Part shown: piece by piece, positions 1 through 7,827 of the stretch
How positions within the stretch are numbered: position 1 is the stretch's first letter
Layout: each line of letters begins with the position of its first letter
Assembly (NCBI GenBank): GCA_037147235.1
Contig: JBAWVO010000007.1
Span: forward strand, 1 to 49,947
Length of the DNA stretch: 49,947 nt
Source of the DNA: JANXQG01 sp037147235
GTDB lineage: Bacteria; Planctomycetota; Planctomycetia; Pirellulales; Thermoguttaceae
Direction: 5' to 3'
Notes under the pieces: generated by a model
The model's input: only the letters and a program-made list of their open reading frames with translations
Databases searched by the model: none
Told to the model about the DNA's origin: nothing
Made by a program: the position numbers and the translations under genes

Positions 1-200
1 GTCGGGACGCGGGGGGAATGGGAGGTTTTGGTCGTGTAACCCGTGCTAAAGCACGGGCCGAATACCGCTTCGCGGATAAGGGCCGTAAACGACCCTCACA
101 TGATCGACCACCTCTCTTGTAGCACACTAGGGCATAGGGTAAAATTGACCATAGACGAGCATTTAAGTAAAGATGTCTGTTGCTCGGATCCTAATCGGGT

Positions 201-317
201 ATACTGTCCGCGGTTGAGATTGTCCCAATCCATACCAACCCGAAGCGCAAGCGAGGCAACGACTTAGCAACCTCGCTCGCGCTTCGGGTTAGTGTCAGTC
301 TCAACCGCGAGCAGTAT
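201..317. repeat. Nested inverted repeat
   Basis: The outer arms 201-219 and 299-317 (core GCGGTTGAGA / TCTCAACCGC) match with one exchanged base pair. The inner arms 237-256 and 271-290 (core AACCCGAAGCGC) match with one mismatch. The RNA or single strand could fold into a long hairpin. It abuts the next inverted-repeat element at 317. No gene is seen in 1-1056; an 18-base palindrome (CCCGTGCTAAAGCACGGG) lies at about 41-58. Confidence 0.75.
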
Positions 318-504
318 AAATCGTTTTTCGTGATTGTGGAACACTCGGATTCGGTAAGATGCGGAACTTACGAGGGGGGGCAAACCGACGCGACTCCGAA
401 GTGCTGAAATTAACGGCTTCCCCCCATTGTTTTATTAACCATAGCTAAAACACCTTTCTGCTAAACGACTTACGTACTGTTTCATAATCACGAAAAACGA
501 TTTA
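317..504. repeat. MITE-like element with 19-bp perfect terminal inverted repeats
   Basis: Positions 317-335 and 486-504 are perfect reverse complements (TAAATCGTTTTTCGTGATT and its complement). They enclose about 150 bases with no plausible gene. The size and perfect ends fit a small non-autonomous mobile element. No flanking target duplication is obvious, and no second copy was seen in the window. Confidence 0.55.
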
Positions 505-520
505 GCAGTGACGGTAGGCC

Positions 521-647
521 GTAGGGTGCGTGGAGCGAACCGGCCGGGAAATGGTGGGTTGCGCACGAAGTCAAGACGCTGAAAGCACTTAGTCGCTGTT
601 CCAGATTAGTTCGCGTAACGCACCGTTCGATGCTTCACCCACCCTAC
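521..647. repeat. Interspersed palindromic repeat, copy 1 (GTAGGGTGCGTGGAG family)
   Basis: The element begins GTAGGGTGCGTGGAGC and ends CACCCACCCTAC, so its ends are complementary. A second copy lies inverted at 42588-42723 and shares both the GGGAAATGGTGGGTT block and the GGTGCGTTACGCGAAC block. Both copies lie between genes. Confidence 0.65.
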
Positions 648-659
648 TTCGAGCTAGCA

Positions 660-752
660 GTTGTGGCCGGTCTCTGACCGAGCCACGCCGCCGACCGAAG
701 GTCTCTAGCTTACCGGGAGACCTTCGGTCGGACGTTTCGGCGGGGTCAGGAG
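660..752. repeat. Flanking repeat, left copy
   Basis: This 93-bp sequence carries an internal hairpin (CCGACCGAAGGTCTC ... GAGACCTTCGGTCGG). It recurs almost base for base in inverted orientation at 2221-2315. Both copies run from GTTGTGGCCGGTCTC through the hairpin to GTTTCGGC and GGTCAGGAG. The pair brackets the PEP-CTERM gene. Confidence 0.75.
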
Positions 753-795
753 CAGCGATTTTCTGGGGTTGATTAATTTGACGTCCTGCTCCTGG

Positions 796-979
796 TCGCG
801 TAGCGACTGCCGATGGTAGCCGTGGGTTTTAACCCACGGACCCAGAGCGGCATGCAAACATTTGCGTCGCGTAGCGACGCCTGAATGTTTTCAATCGTCG
901 CTACGCGACGAACGGGTGACGGAATGCCTCAGACCGTGGGTTAAAACCCACGGCTACCGTCAGGGCGTCGCTACGCGAC
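796..979. repeat. Large palindromic repeat (GTAGCCGTGGGTTTTAACCCACGG)
   Basis: Arms around 812-840 and 933-961 carry GTAGCCGTGGGTTTTAACCC and its complement. They are surrounded by repeats of GTCGC(G)TAGCGAC at 797-806, 866-876, 898-909 and 965-979. The whole tract could fold into a large cruciform or hairpin. No coding signal is seen. It ends about 80-115 bp upstream of the next gene, so it could influence that gene's transcription. Confidence 0.65.
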
Positions 980-1095
980 TTAATATCTGTTTTATCAAAA
1001 AATGTTTTATCAAAAAGCTTGCAAAGAAATGAGAGGTTTGGTAGAATAAACGGATTGTGACGATTGTATCTAATTTACCTAATGAGACGCAGCAG

Positions 1096-2181
1096 ATGTT
1101 TTGCAAGACGACGATTCGAGGATTGTTGGCGGTGGCCCTGGTGGCCTCTGCCGTGGCGGTGGCGCAGGCCACCGATGTGTTCAACATGCCAACCGGGCAG
1201 ACCAGCCTGGAATTTGTGCCCGTTGGCGATGCAGGCAACGTGGCCGACCCAGCCACCAGCTTCCACAATGTCGCGCGATGGGGCGCGGTGAGCTACAACT
1301 ACCAGATCGGCAAATACGATGTGACGTTGGGCCAGTACGCGGCTTTTCTCAACGCCGTGGCCAAGACCGACACCTATGGCCTCTACAACAGCTACATGAG
1401 TACGGACTTTGCCACCCAAGGTATTGGCCAGAGCGGCAGTCCCGGCAGCTTCAGCTACTCGGTGACGGGCTCGGCCCCGGGCGCGAGTAATATGCCGGTG
1501 TTCGCCGTATCCTGGGGCGATGCTGCTCGATTCTGCAACTGGCTGCAAAACGGCCAGCCGACCATGGTCGAGGGCGACGGCACGACCGAGACGGGGGCCT
1601 ACACCCTGAGCGGCGGCACATCCAACGCGGCGTTGATAGCGGTCACGCGCAACGCGGGGGCCACCTACTTCATTCCTTCCGACGACGAATGGTACAAGGC
1701 GGCCTACTACAAGACCGGCGGGACGAACGCCGGCTACTGGGTCTATCCGACGAAGAGCGACATCGATCCGATCAACTCCTTGGCGTTGGCACTCACGAGT
1801 ACGAACGCCGCCAATGGTTATCTTAGCGACTACACCGACCCAACGAATTACCTGACACCCGTGGGGACCTTTGCGGCCTCTCCCGGCCCCTACGGGACTT
1901 TTGACCAGGGCGGCGACGTTTATCAGTGGACCGAGGAAAATCTCTTTGGTGAGGACCGGGGGTTGCGCGGCGGGACGTGGAACCAAGGTCCAGGTGGCAT
2001 GACCTCGTATAACCGCAACCTCACCCCCCCCACGAGCGAATTCGCCACTGTCGGTTTCCGTGTTGCAAGTGTACCTGAACCCGGTTGCTTGACTCTGCTA
2101 CTAGTCTGCGCCGTAATGATAGGAATCTGGTTGCGGGTAAAACGCATAACCCTTTTCCCTTGTTCGGCGCGGGGCTCCTGA
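1096..2181 (+). CDS. SUMF1/FGE-domain (formylglycine-generating-enzyme fold) protein with PEP-CTERM tail
   Basis: Secreted protein of about 361 residues. The start is taken at ATG 1096, which directly begins a signal peptide (MFCKTTIRGLLAVALVASA). The frame is open back to a GTG at 1057, which would put hydrophilic residues in front. The middle has FGE/SUMF1-fold signatures: a YDVTLGQYAAFLNA segment, SWGDAARFCNWL, FIPSDDEWYKAAYY, the Trp/Gly-rich LRGGTW and a final GFRVA. Whether the copper-binding Cys pair of true FGE is present is doubtful, so a binding or structural role is as likely as sulfatase activation. The tail VPEPGCLTLLLVCAVMIGIW followed by basic residues is a PEP-CTERM sorting signal, suggesting exosortase processing. 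The last codons and stop lie in the first unit of a tandem repeat, and the gene sits between inverted copies of a 95-bp repeat. Confidence 0.82.
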   Translation: MFCKTTIRGLLAVALVASAVAVAQATDVFNMPTGQTSLEFVPVGDAGNVADPATSFHNVARWGAVSYNYQIGKYDVTLGQYAAFLNAVAKTDTYGLYNSYMSTDFATQGIGQSGSPGSFSYSVTGSAPGASNMPVFAVSWGDAARFCNWLQNGQPTMVEGDGTTETGAYTLSGGTSNAALIAVTRNAGATYFIPSDDEWYKAAYYKTGGTNAGYWVYPTKSDIDPINSLALALTSTNAANGYLSDYTDPTNYLTPVGTFAASPGPYGTFDQGGDVYQWTEENLFGEDRGLRGGTWNQGPGGMTSYNRNLTPPTSEFATVGFRVASVPEPGCLTLLLVCAVMIGIWLRVKRITLFPCSARGS

Positions 2182-2229
2182 CCTGTTCGGCGCGGGGCTC
2201 CTGACCTGTTCGGCGCGGGTCTCCTGACC
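2161..2229. repeat. Three tandem 23-bp repeats
   Basis: Three consecutive units of 23 bp (TGTTCGGCGCGGGGCTCCTG plus ACC; the third has GGGT for GGGG) lie at 2161, 2184 and 2207. The first unit encodes the last residues (CSARGS) and stop codon of the upstream gene. Their ends, CTCCTGACC, match the edge of the adjacent repeat at 2221. There are no spacers, so this is not a CRISPR array. Confidence 0.85.
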
Positions 2230-2315
2230 CTGCCGAAACGACCGACCGAAGGTCTCCCTGGTGAAAGGGAGACCTTCGGTCGGTCGTGGTGGCTCGGTCG
2301 GAGACCGGCCACAAC
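2221..2315. repeat. Flanking repeat, right copy (inverted relative to 660-752)
   Basis: Reverse complement of the 660-752 repeat with a few differences, including the CCGACCGAAGGTCTC hairpin. The rest of the gap to 2586 holds only simple repeat-like sequence: ACCACGAAAGACACGAAAG units near 2362-2392, CCATCCGTGTCATCCGCGG near 2456-2474, and CACCGCGAGAGAACACAAAG near 2538-2557. I see no gene in 2316-2586. Confidence 0.75.
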
Positions 2316-2586
2316 AGGGTTCCACCATTTTTAGGTTTGGCCACGGATGAAACACGAATGGAACCACGAAAGACACGAAAGACACGAAAGGGGGGAAAGA
2401 GTGGAAGATGAATGACAGGGCGATGGAAAGAATCTTTATCTTCCCCTATCCGCGCCCATCCGTGTCATCCGCGGTTCCTTGCTTTCTTTCCTATTTTTCT
2501 GCTCCTCGTATTTCTGTCGAAAGATTTTATTGGTATTCACCGCGAGAGAACACAAAGGGCGCAAAAAAAAGATTCTATTCTTTACT

Positions 2587-4623
2587 CTACCAGTTCATCT
2601 TACTGGCTTCTTCCCAGTGTTCGTAGAGCTTTTTGAGCGAGGAATGCTGTTCGGCCAGCTCTTGCTTGACGGCGCGAAGGCGGCCGCCGTCGCGGAAAGT
2701 GCCATGGTCGCCTAGTTCTTCGTTGATCTGCTCGATCCGCGACTCCCGCTGAAAAATCTCGGCCTCGATGTCGGATAGCTTGCGATAGGGAAAACGGCGT
2801 TGTTTTTCACGTTGGGCCGCACCTGTTTCGCTGCCTTTCTTGCCGCCGTGCTCTTCCATTCGTGCCCCAGCGGCCGCACTCTTGCCGGATGCGTGATTCG
2901 GCGGCTGTTTGGAGTGCGACTTCTGCTTGGAATGCGACTTTCCCGACGGAGCGGATGCCTTGCTAGGTGCCGATCCGGACTTGCCGCGGAGGGCGGCCTG
3001 GGGTTTATGGGTCGCAGCGGCTGTCTCGCCTTGCAGGAGAAGCTGATAGGCCTCGTAATTACCTTCGACCACTCGCACACCGCCCGGCTCGAAGACAATC
3101 AAATGGTCGGCCACACGGTTGACGAAATAACGGTCGTGGCTCACGAAAAGTACGGTGCCGTCGAAGGCCGCCAGTGCCTGCTCCAAGGCATCGCGAGCCC
3201 AAAGATCGAGATGGTTCGTCGGCTCGTCGAGCACGAGGAAATTGGCATCGGCCGCAGCCAGTCGGGCCAGGGCCGCGCGGTTCCGCTCGCCGCCACTGAG
3301 CTTGCCGACCTTCTGCAGGGCCGTGTCGCCCGTGATGCCGAAGCGAGCCAGCAAATCGCGGCGTTGCTGTGTCAAAAACTGTTTATGCTTGGGCCGGATG
3401 GAATCGACGACGTCGTCATCGTCCGACACGCCAGATAGATGCTGATCAAAGTAGCCGATATTTACGCCCGCACCTAGTTGCACGGTGCCGGCATCGGGCT
3501 GTTCTTCGCCCAGCAGGCAGCGCAGCAAGGTTGACTTGCCACAGCCGTTGGGACCGATCAATCCCCAGCGTTCACCACGGACGATTTGCAGATCGACCGC
3601 GGTAAACAACGGCCGCTCAAATGCTTTGGCCAGCCGCTGCGCGCGGACGACCATATCGCCGCTGCGCGAAGCAGGCGGAAAGCCCATCGGCGGAAGGACG
3701 ATCGTGCGCGGCACGGCAACGACTTCGATGCGGTCGAGCTTCTTACGGCGATCCTCGGCCTGCTGATGTTTTGTGCCGTAGTGATTGCGGCGAATGAAAT
3801 CTTTGGCCTTTTCGATTTCAATCTGCTGCTTTTCGTAGGTTCGCTGCTGGACCAACAACCGTTCAGCCTTCTGTTGCCAATACGCGGAGAAATTGCCCGT
3901 GTAGCTATCGACGGTGCCCTGGAACAATTCCAAGGTGCGGTTGGTCACGCGGTCGAGGAAGTAGCGATCGTGGCTGACCAGCAGCATGGCCGCGGCACTT
4001 TCGGCCAGGAACGATTCGAGCCACTGGGTGGCCTCAATGTCGAGGTGGTTTGACGGCTCGTCCAAGAGCATCACGTTCGGCTCGGCAAGCAGCAGTTTGG
4101 CCAGCATGAGACGGTTCTGCTCGCCACCGCTGAGCAACTCCACGGGCTGGTTGAATGATTTGCGGGGGAAACGAAGACCGTCCAGAACGCGTTCGATCTT
4201 GTAGTCGAGGTTATAGGCGTCGCGGCTTTGCATCTCGTGCTGGATGTGGTCGTAGCGATCCGCCAGACGCTTGTGTTCCAGCGGGTCATCGCAATGGCCC
4301 AACTCCTCGGCAACCGCAATCAGTTCCTCTTCCAAGGCCATGAGGCCGGCCAGTGCGCTTTTTGCCTCATCCAGCAGCGTGCGGCCGGGTTCCCATTCGG
4401 GTTGCTGTTCGAGATAGCCCACATGGAGCGAAGGATGGCGAGCGAGCGAGCCGCCATCAGCCTCCTCCCTGCCCGCGAGGATCTTCATCAGAGTGGTTTT
4501 GCCGCTGCCGTTAGGTCCGACGAGGCCGATGCGTTCTCCCGGGCGCAACAGGAACGTCACCCCGTCGAGGACCGGTTCGGGGCCGTAATGCTTCTGAATG
4601 CCTTCAACCTGAAAAAGAATCAT
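2587..4623 (-). CDS. ABC-F family ATPase (Uup/EttA-like ribosome-associated factor)
   Basis: Soluble protein of 678 residues with two ABC ATPase domains and no membrane segments, the hallmark of ABC-F proteins. These bind the ribosome E site or assist translation rather than transport. Domain 1 has Walker A GPNGSGKTT near residue 37, signature LSGGEQNRLMLA and Walker B VMLLDEPSNHLD. A charged linker follows. Domain 2 has GPNGCGKST, LSGGERNRAALA and FLVLDEPTNHLD. Both have the SHDRYF switch histidine. A Lys/Ser-rich stretch and a terminal coiled coil (about residues 600-675) resemble the Uup DNA/RNA-binding tail. It is the last gene of the fusA operon, and its ATG overlaps the preceding stop by 4 bases (ATGA), implying translational coupling. 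The exact ABC-F subfamily cannot be fixed by eye. Confidence 0.9.
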   Translation of the reverse strand: MILFQVEGIQKHYGPEPVLDGVTFLLRPGERIGLVGPNGSGKTTLMKILAGREEADGGSLARHPSLHVGYLEQQPEWEPGRTLLDEAKSALAGLMALEEELIAVAEELGHCDDPLEHKRLADRYDHIQHEMQSRDAYNLDYKIERVLDGLRFPRKSFNQPVELLSGGEQNRLMLAKLLLAEPNVMLLDEPSNHLDIEATQWLESFLAESAAAMLLVSHDRYFLDRVTNRTLELFQGTVDSYTGNFSAYWQQKAERLLVQQRTYEKQQIEIEKAKDFIRRNHYGTKHQQAEDRRKKLDRIEVVAVPRTIVLPPMGFPPASRSGDMVVRAQRLAKAFERPLFTAVDLQIVRGERWGLIGPNGCGKSTLLRCLLGEEQPDAGTVQLGAGVNIGYFDQHLSGVSDDDDVVDSIRPKHKQFLTQQRRDLLARFGITGDTALQKVGKLSGGERNRAALARLAAADANFLVLDEPTNHLDLWARDALEQALAAFDGTVLFVSHDRYFVNRVADHLIVFEPGGVRVVEGNYEAYQLLLQGETAAATHKPQAALRGKSGSAPSKASAPSGKSHSKQKSHSKQPPNHASGKSAAAGARMEEHGGKKGSETGAAQREKQRRFPYRKLSDIEAEIFQRESRIEQINEELGDHGTFRDGGRLRAVKQELAEQHSSLKKLYEHWEEASKMNW

Positions 4624-5435
4624 ACACTCGCCGTGGAACGCTCCGCGAAGGTTTCGTCAATCATTTCCCTGATTTCGTCAAGCTGTTCCCGGGGAGCCCT
4701 TCGATACACGCCAAGAAGGAACGTCTCGGCATCCTCGAATCGCTGGTTCTCCAGCAAGAAATGCCAATACGATTGTGCCAGAGTCAAGTAATCGTGCTCA
4801 TCGGGATCGGTCAGACGAAATGCAGACCGCAATGCATTCTCCTCAAGATCTCGATCGCCGAGATGGTGAGCCAACGCCGACAACAAGTACTGCTGATGCG
4901 CCGGATCATCGCGCCAGACCATTGCACTATGGTATCCCAGCGCATGAATAAGTATGTTATGGAACGGCTCCAACTCATCCGTCTGTAACTCAGGCAGGAG
5001 CGACTCAACCGCATTCAGGAAGAGGATGCTTTGGATATCTCGAAAGAAACCAGTTTCACCGTTTAAGTCAAATAACGCCTGAATATCCAAGTAGACCCAT
5101 GTACGGACCGCCGATTCGACTAGGCCAGCAGAGGCTGGCAGCAGTTCAACAAGTTTGTCAGGCAACAACGGCATGCCGGGCAAGCCAAGATGTCGATGAA
5201 TTGTCAACAATTCTTGCAGATCGCCCAAGTCAAGCTCCATCTTGCTGCCAGGACCTGCAAGCTCTGAGTCCTTCCAGGCAAATCGCAAAGCGGCACCGGA
5301 TGCCCGCAGCAATTCATCCAGCAGCTTCAGAACTTGCCGAAGCGTTGCCATCGACCAATCCTTGCGAAGCAAAGACTGATATTTTTCCTTGAATGAGGGC
5401 TTGGGCTTCAGGGTGATGGGCCGACGGATCATCAA
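4620..5435 (-). CDS. Conserved-looking protein of unknown function in the fusA operon
   Basis: 271 residues, not recognised. There is no signal peptide or membrane segment. It is rich in Leu and acidic residues and probably all-helical. The C-terminal third (ALAHHLGDRDLEENALRSAF..., LTLAQSYWHFLLENQRFEDA) reads like degenerate TPR-type helical pairs that track load or chain length. The N-terminus is basic (about 30 residues). Both ends are translationally coupled: its ATG overlaps the upstream stop at 5432-5435, and its TGA overlaps the ABC-F start at 4620-4623. Being locked between EF-G and an ABC-F ATPase suggests a translation-related role, but only the neighbourhood supports this. Confidence 0.75.
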   Translation of the reverse strand: MMIRRPITLKPKPSFKEKYQSLLRKDWSMATLRQVLKLLDELLRASGAALRFAWKDSELAGPGSKMELDLGDLQELLTIHRHLGLPGMPLLPDKLVELLPASAGLVESAVRTWVYLDIQALFDLNGETGFFRDIQSILFLNAVESLLPELQTDELEPFHNILIHALGYHSAMVWRDDPAHQQYLLSALAHHLGDRDLEENALRSAFRLTDPDEHDYLTLAQSYWHFLLENQRFEDAETFLLGVYRRAPREQLDEIREMIDETFAERSTASV

Positions 5436-5623
5436 TCAGTTCCTTGGTGGGCGCGTTTTGACTTTCGGCGCGAAATTTCTTTGGCCCGCCTAAGTTTGGC
5501 ATTCGCCTCCTTGTGATTGCCCTCGCGAAAGAGGCCTCTTGCCTCTGCTCTCAGCTTGGTTTCCAGAGCGTCCTTCTCGGCAGGCAATAAGTCGTACCAG
5601 GGATCGTCACCGCGGAGAGCCAC
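5432..5623 (-). CDS. Small basic protein of unknown function
   Basis: Predicted 63 residues. I take the start at GTG 5623, preceded by GAGG about nine bases upstream. A longer frame to 5728 would run about 80 bases into fusA. The protein is highly charged (ETKLRAEARGLFREGNHKEA, then LRRAKEISRRKSKRAHQ) and probably a single long helix with a basic tail, suitable for RNA or ribosome contact. It lies 19 bases after fusA and overlaps the next gene by 4 bases. No family is recognised. Confidence 0.6.
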   Translation of the reverse strand: MALRGDDPWYDLLPAEKDALETKLRAEARGLFREGNHKEANAKLRRAKEISRRKSKRAHQGTD

Positions 5624-5642
5624 TGATATATGCCTCGCGCCC

Positions 5643-7733
5643 TTAAACTTCCGCCATGCTCGCCTGCAGCTTGCGGGCAGCGATGACCTCTCGCTCGATT
5701 GACCCGGGCATGCGGCGATACTTGGCAAATTCCATGGTGAAGGTGCCTTGGCCCTGAGTCATACTGCGCAGGTCGGTTGAGTAACCAAAGGTCTCCGAGA
5801 GGGGAACTTCGCCCTCAATGCGGCAGTTCACGCCGCTAACTTCGGTGGCCGCCACCATGCCGCGACGGGAGGTCAAATTGCCCACCACCGAACCCTGAAA
5901 GTCGGTCGGGCACTCGATCTCGATTTTCATCACAGGCTCCAACAGCACGGGCTTGGTGGCGGAAAAATTCTCTCGCATGCAGGTCCGGGCGCAAATCTGG
6001 AAGGCCATTTCCGAGCTGTCGACATCGTGATAGGAACCGTCTTCCAAGGTCACTTTCAGGCCGACCACCGGGTAACCGGCGATAGGCCCCTTGTGAACCA
6101 TCTGGCGAAAGCCCTTCTCAACCGCGGGGATGAAGTTTTTGGGAATACGTCCGCCAACGACCTTCTCTTCAAAGACGAAGGTATCAGGAGAGTCATCCGG
6201 CAGCGGCTCCATGTGACCGACAATGTGGGCGTACTGACCGGACCCGCCGGTCTGCTTCTTGTGCTTGGTATTGAACTTACATGCCTGGGTCGGAGCTTCG
6301 CGATAGTTGACCTTGGGAGGGCCAACCTCAACTTCCACGCCATACTCGCGTCGAATCCGCTCGATATAGATTTCGAGGTGCAATTCACCCATTCCGGCCA
6401 TAATCGTTTCGCTGGTCTCTTCGTCGGTCGAAATATGGAGCGTCGGATCTTCGCGGCGAAAACGGTGCAATGCCTTGCTCAGACGGTCGGCGCCATCGCG
6501 CTTGGCCGGAGCAACCGCCACCTTAATGACCGGCTCGGGAACGAACATGCTTTCCAGCGTACAATACGGATACTGCGAGCAATAGGTATCGCCGCTCGCC
6601 GAATCGAGCCCCAAAACGGCAACAATATCGCCGGCATGGGCCGTATCAATGTCTTCTCGCTGATCGGCATGCATTCGCACAATCCGGCTGAATCGCTCCT
6701 TGCGCCCCGTGCGCTGGTTGAAGTAGCTGTCGCCCTTTTTGATGCTGCCCTGGTATAACCGCATGAACGTAAGCGTACCGTAGGGGTCTTCCACGATCTT
6801 GAACCCCATGCCGACCATCGGCTTGCTGGGATCGGGAGTAAGCAGCACATCCTTGCTTGGGTCTTCGTGGGCCAGTGCCTTGATCGGGCTTTCCAGCGGC
6901 GAGGGCATGTAGCGGTTGACCGCGTCTAAAAGCGGCTGAACACCCTTGTTCTTATAGGCCGATCCGAGGAAAACAGGGGTCAATTGCTGGCTGAGCACCG
7001 CCTCGCGAATGACGCGATCGATCAGTTCCAAGGGAAGCTTTTCTTCGGCCAGCAGAAACTCCATCATCTCGTCGCTGTACATCGAAACCAATTCCAGCAA
7101 ATGCTGGCGGGCAGCCTTGACTTCCTCCACCATGCTGGCCGGAACGGGCTCGCGGCGGACATCCTCACCGTTGTCGCCGTCGAAGTACAATGCCTCCTCA
7201 CGGATCAAGTCAACCACGCCTTCAAAATTGTGCTCCAGACCGATGGGAAGCTGCATCAGCACGGCGTCGCAGGCGAGCTTCTCACGGAGCTGCCCCACAA
7301 CCTTCTGGGGATTGCCACCGGTACGGTCCATCTTGTTAATGAACGCCAAGCGGGGAACGCGATAGCGCCGCATCTGACGGTCAATGGTTAGCGATTGGGC
7401 CTGTACCCCACCTACGGCACATAGGACGAGAACTGCCCCATCCAAAACGCGGAGGCTTCGCTCGACCTCGACGGTAAAGTCAACGTGCCCCGGAGTGTCG
7501 ATCAGGTTGATGTCGTAACCGTCCCACTCAACCGAGGTCGCAGCGCTGGTAATTGTGATGCCACGCTCCCGCTCCAGGTCCATGTGGTCCATGGTAGCGC
7601 CCGTCCCGCTTCCCTTCACTTCTTGCATACGGTGGATGCGACCGGAGTAGAACAGCACCCGTTCACTGAGGGTGGTCTTTCCCGAATCGATGTGGGCTGA
7701 AATGCCGATATTACGTAGTTTACTCAGGTCCAT
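5643..7733 (-). CDS. fusA: Translation elongation factor G, spdEFG/mtEFG1-like
   Basis: About 696 residues. The GTPase promotes ribosomal translocation. Visible motifs are G1 AHIDSGKTT (Ser where canonical EF-G has Ala), the switch I region MDHMDLERERGITI, G3 DTPGHVD and G4 NKMD. Domain IV and V signatures such as GGSGQYAH, KNFIPAVEKGF and the terminal RRGMVAATEV follow. The 'SGRIHRMQEVKGSGTGATMDHM' stretch, with Ser in G1, resembles mitochondrial EF-G1 and the spirochaete/planctomycete EF-G group rather than canonical str-operon EF-G. Start: ATG 7733 begins MDLSKLRNIGIS, as in relatives; an in-frame GTG at 7751 adds six residues. No str-operon neighbours (rpsL, rpsG, tuf) are present. It heads a four-gene coupled operon. 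Confidence 0.93.
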   Translation of the reverse strand: MDLSKLRNIGISAHIDSGKTTLSERVLFYSGRIHRMQEVKGSGTGATMDHMDLERERGITITSAATSVEWDGYDINLIDTPGHVDFTVEVERSLRVLDGAVLVLCAVGGVQAQSLTIDRQMRRYRVPRLAFINKMDRTGGNPQKVVGQLREKLACDAVLMQLPIGLEHNFEGVVDLIREEALYFDGDNGEDVRREPVPASMVEEVKAARQHLLELVSMYSDEMMEFLLAEEKLPLELIDRVIREAVLSQQLTPVFLGSAYKNKGVQPLLDAVNRYMPSPLESPIKALAHEDPSKDVLLTPDPSKPMVGMGFKIVEDPYGTLTFMRLYQGSIKKGDSYFNQRTGRKERFSRIVRMHADQREDIDTAHAGDIVAVLGLDSASGDTYCSQYPYCTLESMFVPEPVIKVAVAPAKRDGADRLSKALHRFRREDPTLHISTDEETSETIMAGMGELHLEIYIERIRREYGVEVEVGPPKVNYREAPTQACKFNTKHKKQTGGSGQYAHIVGHMEPLPDDSPDTFVFEEKVVGGRIPKNFIPAVEKGFRQMVHKGPIAGYPVVGLKVTLEDGSYHDVDSSEMAFQICARTCMRENFSATKPVLLEPVMKIEIECPTDFQGSVVGNLTSRRGMVAATEVSGVNCRIEGEVPLSETFGYSTDLRSMTQGQGTFTMEFAKYRRMPGSIEREVIAARKLQASMAEV

Positions 7734-7827
7734 GTTGGTCTTATGAATCACTCAAGGCAAGGCGATACGCCACTTTACAAACGACCATTATACAGTATCC
7801 GTTGCCAAATGACAACCCGAGGCTATG

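Noticed and set aside
1075..1986. 303-codon minus-strand frame opposite the PEP-CTERM gene
   Set aside because: No motif and biased composition; the plus strand carries a signal peptide, a fold signature and a sorting tail.
2161..2229. Possible CRISPR array
   Set aside because: Three 23-bp units lie head to tail without spacers, and no cas gene is present.
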